NCBI GenBank assembly: GCA_030745815.1 | Contig: JASLNX010000148.1 | Coordinates: 1 to 22,263 of the forward strand | Length of the DNA stretch: 22,263 nucleotides | DNA from: an archaeon | GTDB lineage: Archaea; Iainarchaeota; Iainarchaeia; Iainarchaeales; GCA-2688035 | Direction of reading: 5' to 3' | Shown: piece after piece, positions 14,417 to 21,061 of the stretch | Position numbering within the stretch: the first letter of the stretch is position 1 | Layout: the number at the start of each line of letters is the position of its first letter | The notes under the pieces: generated by a model | The model's database searches: none | The model's input: only the letters and a program-made list of their open reading frames with translations | Told to the model about the DNA's origin: nothing | Position numbers and translations under genes: made by a program

Positions 14417-14462
14417 TGCCAGTGCGCGCCTGCTTGGTTTCTAACTCGGCGCGCACTTGGCA
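14417..14462 (+). ncRNA. Candidate structured RNA: 14-bp GC-rich hairpin
   Basis: TGCCAGTGCGCGCC pairs with GGCGCGCACTTGGCA. All 14 left-arm bases are paired, with only one bulged T in the right arm and a 17-base loop. The surrounding gap (14318-14608) is very A/T-rich and has no usable ORF, so so stable a stem stands out. An ACA follows the stem at 14463-14465, but there is no internal pseudouridylation pocket, so it is not a normal H/ACA guide. It could be a small RNA, a processed 3' end of the upstream mRNA, or a protein-binding inverted repeat. The strand is assigned from the candidate box A only. Confidence 0.45.
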
Positions 14463-14578
14463 ACAAATCTCTCGCTGCTAAAGCCTATCTCAATTAATAC
14501 AACATAAATATACCGGCTTGCATCATATATTAAACTAATTGACTAAAAGCGGGCTAAATATACAAAAAAACAGCCTAT

Positions 14579-14586
14579 TTTATAAG
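14579..14586 (+). promoter_or_regulatory. Box A for the Lrp-type regulator
   Basis: TTTATAAG is centred 26.5 bases before ATG 14609, the leaderless spacing used by other first genes here. This supports 14609 rather than ATG 14591 as the start. Confidence 0.55.
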
Positions 14587-14608
14587 TATTATGGAATATA
14601 CATTCCGT

Positions 14609-15058
14609 ATGATTGATTCTAAGGACTTGCTTATTATTGATTCGCTAAAAAAAGACGCAAAGGCCTCAGTTATTGCAATTGCAAAGAAAACTGGATTGCC
14701 AGCTACAACTGTACACAACCGAATAAAGAAGTTAGTGGACAGTAAGGTAATAACTGGATACACAATTACAATAGACCACAAAAAGATTGGAAAAAACATT
14801 TTAGCATACATAGCAGTTACAATTAATTACACTGAATTTAAGGCCAATGACCTTGCCCAACGCGATATTGCCAGAATGATAACCAAATTTAACAACGTTG
14901 AAGAAGCAAGCATTATAACCGGTGGTACTGATATGCTAATCAAAGTAAGGGTAAAAAACATTGAGGAACTGAACAAGTTTGTAATAAACGAACTTAGGAA
15001 AGTTATGGGTGTTGATAGCACCCAAACAATGGTTGTACTGCAAGAAGTAATAGATTAA
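14609..15058 (+). CDS. Lrp/AsnC-family transcriptional regulator
   Basis: A DNA-binding regulator that normally responds to an amino acid. From ATG 14609 it has 149 residues. A winged HTH at about 6-50 starts with the typical DSKDLLIIDSLKKDAKAS, then IAKKTGLPATTVHNRIKKLVDSKVI. A linker and a RAM (ligand/oligomer) domain at about 65-147 hold TGGTDML at 104-110, the usual ligand-loop region. ATG 14591 would add six residues, but family members start at the M-x-DSKD position and the box A spacing agrees. It lies 23 bases before gatD. An amino-acid sensor beside a glutamine/asparagine-type enzyme, and not far from the proline genes, is suggestive, but the ligand is unknown. Confidence 0.9.
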   Translation: MIDSKDLLIIDSLKKDAKASVIAIAKKTGLPATTVHNRIKKLVDSKVITGYTITIDHKKIGKNILAYIAVTINYTEFKANDLAQRDIARMITKFNNVEEASIITGGTDMLIKVRVKNIEELNKFVINELRKVMGVDSTQTMVVLQEVID

Positions 15059-15081
15059 AAGTCTTTTCATTCTAATTCTAA

Positions 15082-16422
15082 ATGATCTCAATGGATTTGA
15101 AATCTTTTCTTAAGAAAAACAAGCTCAAAGAAGGCGACATTGTAGAAGTTAGCAAAGGCGATACAACGTTTGCTGGAACAATTGTGCCTTCAAGAGACAA
15201 AAATACGCTTTCACTAAAGCTTGAATCAGGATACAACGCAGGAGTAACTGTTTCAAACAGTCTTAAAGTAAAAAAGGTTGGAATTGGAAAAAAGGTTGGG
15301 AAAGCCCCTGCTTCAAAAATTAAAAAAAATCCTGGAATGCCCACTGTTTCAATTCTGCAAGTTGGGGGCACTATTTCCTCAAGAGTAGATTATAGAACAG
15401 GCGCTGTTTACACATCTTATACTCCGGAAGACCTTGTTGCACTTGTACCAGAACTTACGAAAATGGCAAACATTGAATCAAAACTAGTGAGCAATATGTT
15501 TTCCGAAGACATGGTATTCCAACACTACCCGGTTCTCGCAAAGGAAATTGCAAAAGAAATAAAGAAAGGAGTTGATGGAATAATTATCCCCCATGGGACC
15601 GACACTATGGGTTACACCTCTGCCGCACTTGCATTCATGCTTAAAAATTTACCAATCCCAGTAATTTTAGTTGGCGCACAAAGAAGCACTGACCGCGGTT
15701 CCACAGACGCAATAATGAACCTAATTTGCACAATTGAATTCATCACAAAAACTGACTTTTCCGGAGTTGGAATTTGCATGCACGGGAACTCAAACGACAA
15801 AAAATGCGTTGTTCTACCTGCTTGCAAAACAAGAAAACTTCACACCAGCAGAAGAGACGCTTTTAGAGCAGTAAATGATACACCAATTGCAGAAATAGAT
15901 TACAACACAAGAGAAATAAAGTTTATCAAAAAGAATTATCCAAAAAAAGGCGGTAAATTTGAAATAATTGACGGCATAAGCGAAAAAACCGCCTTACTAA
16001 AAGTGCATCCAAACTTAAAGCACGAACAAATTGAAGTCTTTGAAAAGAACAAATACAAAGGCCTTGTTTTAGAAGGCACAGGCCTGGGGCAAGCGCCAGT
16101 TGGTATGCCAAACCCCCTGTGCAAAGAAAATCTTAAAGTAATGGCTGCTATTAAATCACTAATTAAATCAGGCTGCATAATAGTTATGACCTCGCAGTGC
16201 ATTTTTGGCCGAGTCCAGATGCATGTTTACAGCAACGCAGTTGACTTGGTTAAACTAGGAGTTATTCCTGGAGAAGATATGCTTCCAGAAACAGCTTTCA
16301 TAAAACTCGCATGGCTTCTTGGAAACTTCAAAAAGGAAGAAGTCAAAAAACTAATGCCAGAAAACCTGCGCGGCGAAATAAATAAAAGAACTGAAATCCA
16401 AGAACCGGAAAAGTTTGAGTGA
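15082..16422 (+). CDS. gatD: Glutamyl-tRNA(Gln) amidotransferase subunit D
   Basis: GatD releases ammonia from glutamine for GatE, which turns misacylated Glu-tRNA(Gln) into Gln-tRNA(Gln); the pair is unique to archaea. The 446-residue protein has an N-terminal SH3-like barrel (about 15-65: GDIVEVSKGDTTFAGTIV) and then the L-asparaginase-like domain. Its catalytic residues are Thr97 in VGGTISS, Thr173-Asp174 in PHGTDTMGYTS, and a Lys in the RKLHTSRRDAF segment (Lys252). Length is typical. The start is ATG 15082 or ATG 15091; a weak box A (GATTAAAA, 15053-15060) lies at leaderless spacing for 15082. Its stop overlaps a GTG of the next gene. GatE is 1.7 kb downstream rather than adjacent. Confidence 0.95.
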   Translation: MISMDLKSFLKKNKLKEGDIVEVSKGDTTFAGTIVPSRDKNTLSLKLESGYNAGVTVSNSLKVKKVGIGKKVGKAPASKIKKNPGMPTVSILQVGGTISSRVDYRTGAVYTSYTPEDLVALVPELTKMANIESKLVSNMFSEDMVFQHYPVLAKEIAKEIKKGVDGIIIPHGTDTMGYTSAALAFMLKNLPIPVILVGAQRSTDRGSTDAIMNLICTIEFITKTDFSGVGICMHGNSNDKKCVVLPACKTRKLHTSRRDAFRAVNDTPIAEIDYNTREIKFIKKNYPKKGGKFEIIDGISEKTALLKVHPNLKHEQIEVFEKNKYKGLVLEGTGLGQAPVGMPNPLCKENLKVMAAIKSLIKSGCIIVMTSQCIFGRVQMHVYSNAVDLVKLGVIPGEDMLPETAFIKLAWLLGNFKKEEVKKLMPENLRGEINKRTEIQEPEKFE

Positions 16423-16424
16423 GC

Positions 16425-16955
16425 ATGAAGGAAATAGATCCAGCACTTGTAACAAGGCACCTTTACCCAAGACTCACCATCCTGGTAAGCACAATAAACA
16501 AGGATGGTAAAGTCAACGCTGCCCCTTATTCTTGGATTGCGCCGGTTTCTTTTGTTCCGCCAATGCTTTACGTTGGAATTCAGGCCAGAGAAACTTTTAC
16601 AGTAAAAAACATCCGTGAAACAAAGGAATTTGTGGTAAACGTTGTAACAAAGGATTGGGCGCAGGAGGCAGTAAACTGCGAGGCCAAAACCGAGGACAAG
16701 GTTGAAAAATCTGGAGTAAAATTTAGGGAAAGTAAAATTGTAAAGGCTCCAACTGCAAAGCAGGCAAAAATTGTTTTTGAATGCAAGCTCAACCAAGTGC
16801 TTAAAGTGGAAAAAGCAGATCATTTCCTAATAATTGGAGAAATTGTTCACGCACAATTAGACGAAAACCTCAAAATGGATGAAATCGCAATGCACATTGG
16901 CGGGAAGAAGTTTATTTCACCAGGAACCGAATTTTTACTAGAACGGAAGAAATAA
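16425..16955 (+). CDS. Flavin-reductase-like (FMN-binding split barrel) protein
   Basis: A 176-residue protein of the flavin reductase-like/DIM6 family, which binds FMN in a split-barrel dimer and reduces flavin or acts on other substrates. Family features are the opening strand RLTILVSTINKDGKVNAAPYSW (each part typical), SFVPPMLYVGIQARETFTVKNI, FVVNVVTKD, and near the end LIIGEIVHAQLDE and HIGGKKFISPG. A GTG at 16419 is in frame. ATG 16425 is preferred because family N-termini start here and GAGTGA lies two bases before it. It overlaps or abuts gatD, so it is co-transcribed. The exact substrate is unknown. A link to the Isf-like flavoprotein 600 bases on is possible. Confidence 0.87.
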   Translation: MKEIDPALVTRHLYPRLTILVSTINKDGKVNAAPYSWIAPVSFVPPMLYVGIQARETFTVKNIRETKEFVVNVVTKDWAQEAVNCEAKTEDKVEKSGVKFRESKIVKAPTAKQAKIVFECKLNQVLKVEKADHFLIIGEIVHAQLDENLKMDEIAMHIGGKKFISPGTEFLLERKK

Positions 16956-16987
16956 ATAGTTCAAAAGAGCAATAGCTAGTGATTTGA

Positions 16988-17296
16988 ATGCATCCAGGTA
17001 AACACTCAGCACACACTAAGGCCACTAAGGTCACTAATGCCACTAAGACAGCCGCAGCTGGTGCTGCTAAACCACCTGTTAAAGATTTTGCACATATGGA
17101 TCGTGCTATTCAAAATGCTATTTCATTGAGCAAAGTCGGAAGAGGTGGCCAGGTAAACTGGGGCGTGATTCAAGCTATGGCAACGAAAGCAAATGTAAGT
17201 CCTAGAGCGCTTGCCGCGAAACTAGTTCAAGCCGGGTACAAAGTCCTGGAAATTATGAAAAAGAACCCACAATCCCCCGGAAAGGCAAAGAAATAA
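16988..17296 (+). CDS. Basic small protein with repeat-rich N-terminus
   Basis: A 102-residue protein not matched to a family. Residues 1-35 are low complexity (His, Thr, Lys, Ala), partly encoded by four 9-base repeats. Residues 36-95 look folded and helical: HMDRAIQNAISLSKVG, a GRGGQVNWGVIQAMATKA segment, and VSPRALAAKLVQAGYKVLEIM, with the spacing of a small HTH or winged helix. The tail is Lys-rich. Strong positive charge suggests nucleic acid or ribosome binding. GTGAT at 16979-16983 precedes ATG 16988 by four bases, and an A/T box (AAATAAATA, 16950-16958) could start transcription just before it. A second, even more basic small gene follows after 33 bases. Confidence 0.75.
   Translation: MHPGKHSAHTKATKVTNATKTAAAGAAKPPVKDFAHMDRAIQNAISLSKVGRGGQVNWGVIQAMATKANVSPRALAAKLVQAGYKVLEIMKKNPQSPGKAKK
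17014..17049 (+). repeat. Four tandem 9-base repeats inside the basic protein gene
   Basis: Units are CACTAAGGC, CACTAAGGT, CACTAATGC and CACTAAGAC. In frame they encode the Thr-Lys/Asn-Xaa triplets TKA, TKV, TNA and TKT. The unit is a multiple of three, so copy number could change without a frameshift. Confidence 0.75.
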
Positions 17297-17329
17297 AAGG
17301 GAGAAGAGACTGATTTTATTGGGTGATAA

Positions 17330-17473
17330 ATGAGGGGAAGAGGACCAGGCAATGCAAAAAGAGTAAAAAGAGGAAATAGAACTGGCCCAGCTGCAGCCAA
17401 CAGAGGGAAAGGTAAAACAGCTGGTAATAGACGAGGAAAAGGCGGAGGAAGAGGAAAAAAAGGGGGAAGATAA
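17330..17473 (+). CDS. 47-residue Arg/Gly/Lys-rich protein
   Basis: GGTGAT at 17322-17327 lies two bases before ATG 17330, and the frame is open for 47 codons to TAA at 17471. The peptide starts MRGRGPGNAKRVKRGNR and ends RGKGGGRGKKGGR. It has 10 Arg, 7 Lys and about 13 Gly, with no Asp or Glu, so net charge is about +17. It must be disordered alone and resembles RGG-type RNA-binding tails of eukaryotic proteins or the basic extensions of ribosomal proteins. It follows the 102-residue basic protein by 33 bases and likely shares its transcript. The strong ribosome binding site and the biased composition argue that it is real. RNA or ribosome binding is inference. Confidence 0.65.
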   Translation: MRGRGPGNAKRVKRGNRTGPAAANRGKGKTAGNRRGKGGGRGKKGGR

Positions 17474-17518
17474 CCCCAACTCAGTCACAACAAAACAGCG
17501 TTTGTTCAAAAAAATCCA

Positions 17519-17526
17519 TTTAAATC
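17519..17526 (+). promoter_or_regulatory. Box A of a leaderless promoter for the 17549 flavoprotein
   Basis: TTTAAATC is centred 26.5 bases before ATG 17549. There is no ribosome binding site before the ATG. Confidence 0.6.
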
Positions 17527-17548
17527 TATTTTCTATTTATTTATATTC

Positions 17549-18091
17549 ATGAAAGTGCTTGCAATTTGCGGAAGCCCGCGAGACGGCAATACTGAAGCCA
17601 TGCTAAAGAGTGTTTTGACCGGAGCAAAAGGCAAGGGAGCGGCGATTGAACTGGTAAGACTGCGCGACCTAAAAATAGAACCATGTCAGGCAATATGCGA
17701 CTGCTTTGAAACAGGCGGCCCCTGCCCTCTAAAAGACGACATGAATAAACTAATTGGAAAAATGCTTTCAGCCGACGCAATTGTTTTTGGTTCGCCAGAC
17801 TATTTTAAAAATGTCTCAGGAATAATGAAGAACTTTATGGACAGAACAAACATTTTGTGCGGAAAAAGAAGGCTACAAGACAAGAAAGCAGCAACTGTTT
17901 CTGTTGGAGGACAGGATTTGGAAAACATTCAATTCTGTGAAAATGCACTAGTGGAATTTGCCAAAGACCATAGAATGCTGGTTGTAGGGCAAGTAAAGGC
18001 CACTGCAGAAAAGTCGTGGGGAATACTAAAAAACCAAAAAGCAATGCAAGAGTGCTTCTCCCTTGGAGAAAAGCTTGTTTTAGAGAAGTAG
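17549..18091 (+). CDS. Isf-like NADPH-dependent FMN reductase/iron-sulfur flavoprotein
   Basis: A 180-residue flavodoxin-like protein. The FMN phosphate loop is GSPRDGNT at 8-15, and the isoalloxazine region is FGSPDYFKNVSGIMKNFMDR at about 80-99. Between them a Cys-rich segment (Cys46, 50, 52, 59, then PLKDDM) matches the place of the compact Fe-S motif of Isf proteins. There the usual spacing is C-x2-C-x2-C, while here the second Cys is shifted by one (C-x3-C-x-C), so cluster binding is uncertain. Family members reduce quinones, O2/H2O2 or unknown acceptors in the cytoplasm. It has its own leaderless promoter and lies 40 bases before gatE. Confidence 0.87.
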   Translation: MKVLAICGSPRDGNTEAMLKSVLTGAKGKGAAIELVRLRDLKIEPCQAICDCFETGGPCPLKDDMNKLIGKMLSADAIVFGSPDYFKNVSGIMKNFMDRTNILCGKRRLQDKKAATVSVGGQDLENIQFCENALVEFAKDHRMLVVGQVKATAEKSWGILKNQKAMQECFSLGEKLVLEK

Positions 18092-18092
18092 C

Positions 18093-18100
18093 TATTAAAA
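18093..18100 (+). promoter_or_regulatory. Box A for gatE
   Basis: TATTAAAA is centred 26.5 bases before GTG 18123. Transcription would start there, giving either a leaderless GTG start or a nine-base leader (GTGGTTCAA) before ATG 18132. Confidence 0.5.
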
Positions 18101-18131
18101 CGTTTTTCATCCCCTTTAATTAGTGGTTCAA

Positions 18132-20000
18132 ATGGTAACTGATTTTGCGAAATTGGGACTAAAAGCAGGGCTGGAAGTTCATCAGCAGCTTGACACTGGC
18201 AAGCTCTTTTGCAGATGCTCATCAGTTCTACGAGACGACAAACCAGACATAACCTTTAGGCGAAAACTACGGGCCGTTGCCTCGGAATTAGGAGAATTTG
18301 ATGCAGCAGCACTTGAGGCATCAGAAAAAGAATTAACCTTTGAATACCAAGCTTACCAAGATACTACTTGCTTAATTGAAGCAGATGAGGCCCCGCCCCT
18401 GTCTGCTGACAAGGAAGCGCTTGAAACAGTTCTAAAGATTTCACTAATGGCAGGTTCCAAAATAATGGACGAAATGGTTGTAATGAGAAAAGCAGTTGTT
18501 GACGGAAGCAATACCTCTGCTTTTCAACGAACAATGCTAGTATCAGTTGGCGGAAAGATAAAAATCAAGAACAAGAGCGTTGGAATCCAAAGTATTGCAT
18601 TAGAAGAAGACTCAGCCAGACCAATTGAAAGAAAAGGAACAATGGTTGTTTACAGGCTTGATCGGTCAGGAATCCCTTTAATAGAATTGGCAACCGCGCC
18701 TGATTTGAAGACTCCTGAAGAAGTAAAAGAGTGCGCAATGAAAATTGGAGAACTATTTAGGCGAACCTGCAAAGCAAAGCGTGGGCTTGGAACCATAAGA
18801 CAAGACGTAAACATTAGTATTGCAGCAGGCGCAAGAGTTGAAATCAAGGGAGTGCAACAACTTGAAATGATTGACGAATTTGTAAGACGAGAGGTTCAAA
18901 GGCAGGTTGCGTTAGTTGAACTAAAAAAAGAACTTGAATTGAGAAAAATTGGAAAGCTTGACCTTGAAGCAAAGGAATTAAGCAATGTGTTTAAGACAAG
19001 CGAATGTAAGTTCTTGAAAGGAAAAACAATCTTTGGAACAAAGATTAACGGCCTTGCAGGGCTTCTTGGAAAAGAGGTTCAGCCAGGGAAAAGGTTTGGA
19101 ACAGAATTGGCAGGATATGTAAAGGCCAGAGCAGGATTGAAGGGAATACTGCACAGTGATGAACTGCCAGCATATGGTGTGAGTGACGGGGAAATTAAAG
19201 AGGTTGGAAAAATTCTTGGACTTAGCGATAAAGACGCATTTGTTTTAGTGCAAGCAGAAAAGAAAAAAGCAGAAAGAGCGTTTGTGGTTATTGCAAGAAG
19301 AATTGCATCTGCTTTAGAAGGTGTTCCAGAAGAAACAAGAAATGCGTTAGAGGACGGCAACACAGAATACAGTAGACCACTCCCTGGGGCCGCAAGAATG
19401 TATCCTGAAACAGACCTTGATACCGTAAGAGCTGACGCAGAGTATTTGAAAACGCTCAAGGGAGAGCTACCATTAGAGGTTAAAGAGCGAGCAAAACTTT
19501 ACAAGAGCAAGGGCCTTGGAGAAAAGCTTGCCCAAAAAATGGTTCTAAGCAATAAAGCATGCTTTTTTGAAAATCTAATTGAAAAAGGAATTAATGCAAC
19601 TACCGCTGCGTTTCTTTTACTTGAAACAGCTGTTCAACTTAAAAGGCAGGGAATTATTATTTCAAACGAAATGATTGGAGAAGTTCTTGCTGCGGAAAAG
19701 AATGGAAAAATTACAAAAGACGTTTTTATTGACCTGTTAAAACAATGGGGGCAGAACCCGGAAAAGAAACTTGAAGAGATTGCCGCAGGAACAAGTGTTG
19801 ACAACGTGAATGATACGGAAATAAACGCGGTTGTTGAGAAAATTGTTGAAAAGAATTTAAAGCTTGTTGAAGAAAAGGGAATGCGCGCAATTGGCGCACT
19901 AATGGGAGAGGCCATGAAGGAATTAAAAGGCAGGGTCTCAGGAAAAGAAATAAGCGCGGTTCTAAGTAAAGAGATTGCAAAAAAATCTGCCAAAAAGTGA
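18132..20000 (+). CDS. gatE: Glutamyl-tRNA(Gln) amidotransferase subunit E
   Basis: GatE binds Glu-tRNA(Gln), activates the glutamyl group with ATP and amidates it with ammonia from GatD. From ATG 18132 it has 622 residues, normal for the family. The start has the family pattern KLGLKAGLEVHQQLDTGKLFC. GatB/E cradle segments follow: IALEEDSARPIERKG, YRLDRSGIPLIELATAPD, and GLGTIRQDVNISIAAGARVEIKGVQ, with an AspRS-like insertion (about 270-390). SRPLPGAARMYPETDLD comes next, then the helical and C-terminal YqeY-like tail domain ending in the MGEAMKELKGRVSGKEIS segment that contacts the tRNA. GTG 18123 is the alternative start, exactly 26.5 bases from a box A. It is split from gatD by four genes, while many archaea keep the two adjacent. 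Confidence 0.95.
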   Translation: MVTDFAKLGLKAGLEVHQQLDTGKLFCRCSSVLRDDKPDITFRRKLRAVASELGEFDAAALEASEKELTFEYQAYQDTTCLIEADEAPPLSADKEALETVLKISLMAGSKIMDEMVVMRKAVVDGSNTSAFQRTMLVSVGGKIKIKNKSVGIQSIALEEDSARPIERKGTMVVYRLDRSGIPLIELATAPDLKTPEEVKECAMKIGELFRRTCKAKRGLGTIRQDVNISIAAGARVEIKGVQQLEMIDEFVRREVQRQVALVELKKELELRKIGKLDLEAKELSNVFKTSECKFLKGKTIFGTKINGLAGLLGKEVQPGKRFGTELAGYVKARAGLKGILHSDELPAYGVSDGEIKEVGKILGLSDKDAFVLVQAEKKKAERAFVVIARRIASALEGVPEETRNALEDGNTEYSRPLPGAARMYPETDLDTVRADAEYLKTLKGELPLEVKERAKLYKSKGLGEKLAQKMVLSNKACFFENLIEKGINATTAAFLLLETAVQLKRQGIIISNEMIGEVLAAEKNGKITKDVFIDLLKQWGQNPEKKLEEIAAGTSVDNVNDTEINAVVEKIVEKNLKLVEEKGMRAIGALMGEAMKELKGRVSGKEISAVLSKEIAKKSAKK

Positions 20001-20043
20001 TATTTATTAATTAAAAGGCAGTTTCTATTACTGGTGATTGCCA

Positions 20044-21051
20044 ATGGATTGGAACAAGCTAATTAAAAAGTATGACAACGGAGATTACCTTGGAAAGATT
20101 ATGGGATTTCCTGAGCAGTGCGTTGAAGGCTGGAAAATTGGAAAGAAAGCAAAGCTTAGAAAGGTAAAAGGAATTGAAAAGATTTTTGTTACTGGAATGG
20201 GCGGAAGCGGCTATGTGGGCGAAATGCTGCAAAAGTTATTCTTCCAAAAATCAAAAATTCCAGTTTTCGTAGAGCACGGTTACATTCTACCAAAATTTGT
20301 TGACAAGAAAACACTCTGCATTATTGTAAGCTACAGTGGCAACACCGAAGAAGCGATTGGACTGTTTAAGAAACTTAAAAAGAACAAAATTCCAACAATT
20401 GGAGTTACATCAAACGGATACTTGAAAAAAGCGTGCAAGAACTCTATTGTTGTCCCCGGAGGTTACCAACCAAGACAAGCCACTGGCTATTTGTTCTTTT
20501 CGACCCTTGCTGTTTTGAAGAAAATGAGACTAAGTCCGTTTACTGAAAAGGACGTACTAGAAACTATTAGAGTTCTTAAAAAAACGCAAAAAGCAGTAGT
20601 TGCAAGGGCCAAAGCAAACGCAAAGCTCATGTACAAGAAAACTCCTGTAATTTATGCTACTGAAAGCCTGCAGGTTTCGGCTTTGAGATGGCAAACAGAA
20701 CTCAACGAAATATCAAAAGTATTCTGTCACTGGAACGTTCTACCTGAACTACAGCACAATGAAATTAATGCTTCACTAAATCTTGGAAAAGGACACTTTT
20801 TCATTATTAGACAAGCAAAAGAGGAAAAGAAAATGCAGGCAAGAATTAACTTTATGAAAAAAAGAATTAGGTCAATTGGATACCCAGTAACCGAAATAGA
20901 CAGTGCAAAAGGTGGTCTTCTTGCAAGCACTTGGTATATGAACTATCTTGGTTCAGTAACTGCCTTTTATCTTTCAATGCTTAATCGACTTGACCCAACT
21001 CCAGTAAATTTAATTCAGGGAATGAAAGCCTACTTAAAAAAGAAGGCATGA
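20044..21051 (+). CDS. Bifunctional phosphoglucose/phosphomannose isomerase
   Basis: Interconverts glucose-6-phosphate or mannose-6-phosphate with fructose-6-phosphate, in glycolysis/gluconeogenesis and for supply of mannose donors. The 335-residue protein has two SIS domains. Numbered from TTG 20038, features are VTGMGGSGYVGE (51-62), IVSYSGNTEEAI (96-107), the ALRWQTELNE helix and the catalytic PELQHNEI (236-243) with Glu237 and His240. These match crenarchaeal PGI/PMI enzymes. GGTGAT at 20033-20038 sets ATG 20044 as the start. TTG 20038 lies inside that site and is unlikely. It is followed after 10 bases by a glycosyltransferase, so it may feed sugar-nucleotide synthesis. Confidence 0.9.
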   Translation: MDWNKLIKKYDNGDYLGKIMGFPEQCVEGWKIGKKAKLRKVKGIEKIFVTGMGGSGYVGEMLQKLFFQKSKIPVFVEHGYILPKFVDKKTLCIIVSYSGNTEEAIGLFKKLKKNKIPTIGVTSNGYLKKACKNSIVVPGGYQPRQATGYLFFSTLAVLKKMRLSPFTEKDVLETIRVLKKTQKAVVARAKANAKLMYKKTPVIYATESLQVSALRWQTELNEISKVFCHWNVLPELQHNEINASLNLGKGHFFIIRQAKEEKKMQARINFMKKRIRSIGYPVTEIDSAKGGLLASTWYMNYLGSVTAFYLSMLNRLDPTPVNLIQGMKAYLKKKA

Positions 21052-21061
21052 GGCCAAAGAG

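Noticed and set aside
14417..14470. H/ACA guide RNA (stem followed by ACA)
   Set aside because: The stem is nearly perfect and lacks the internal pocket 14-16 bases before ACA and a K-turn, so the ACA is probably coincidence.
14400..14480. Diverged tRNA
   Set aside because: No T-loop consensus, no D-arm and only one stem.
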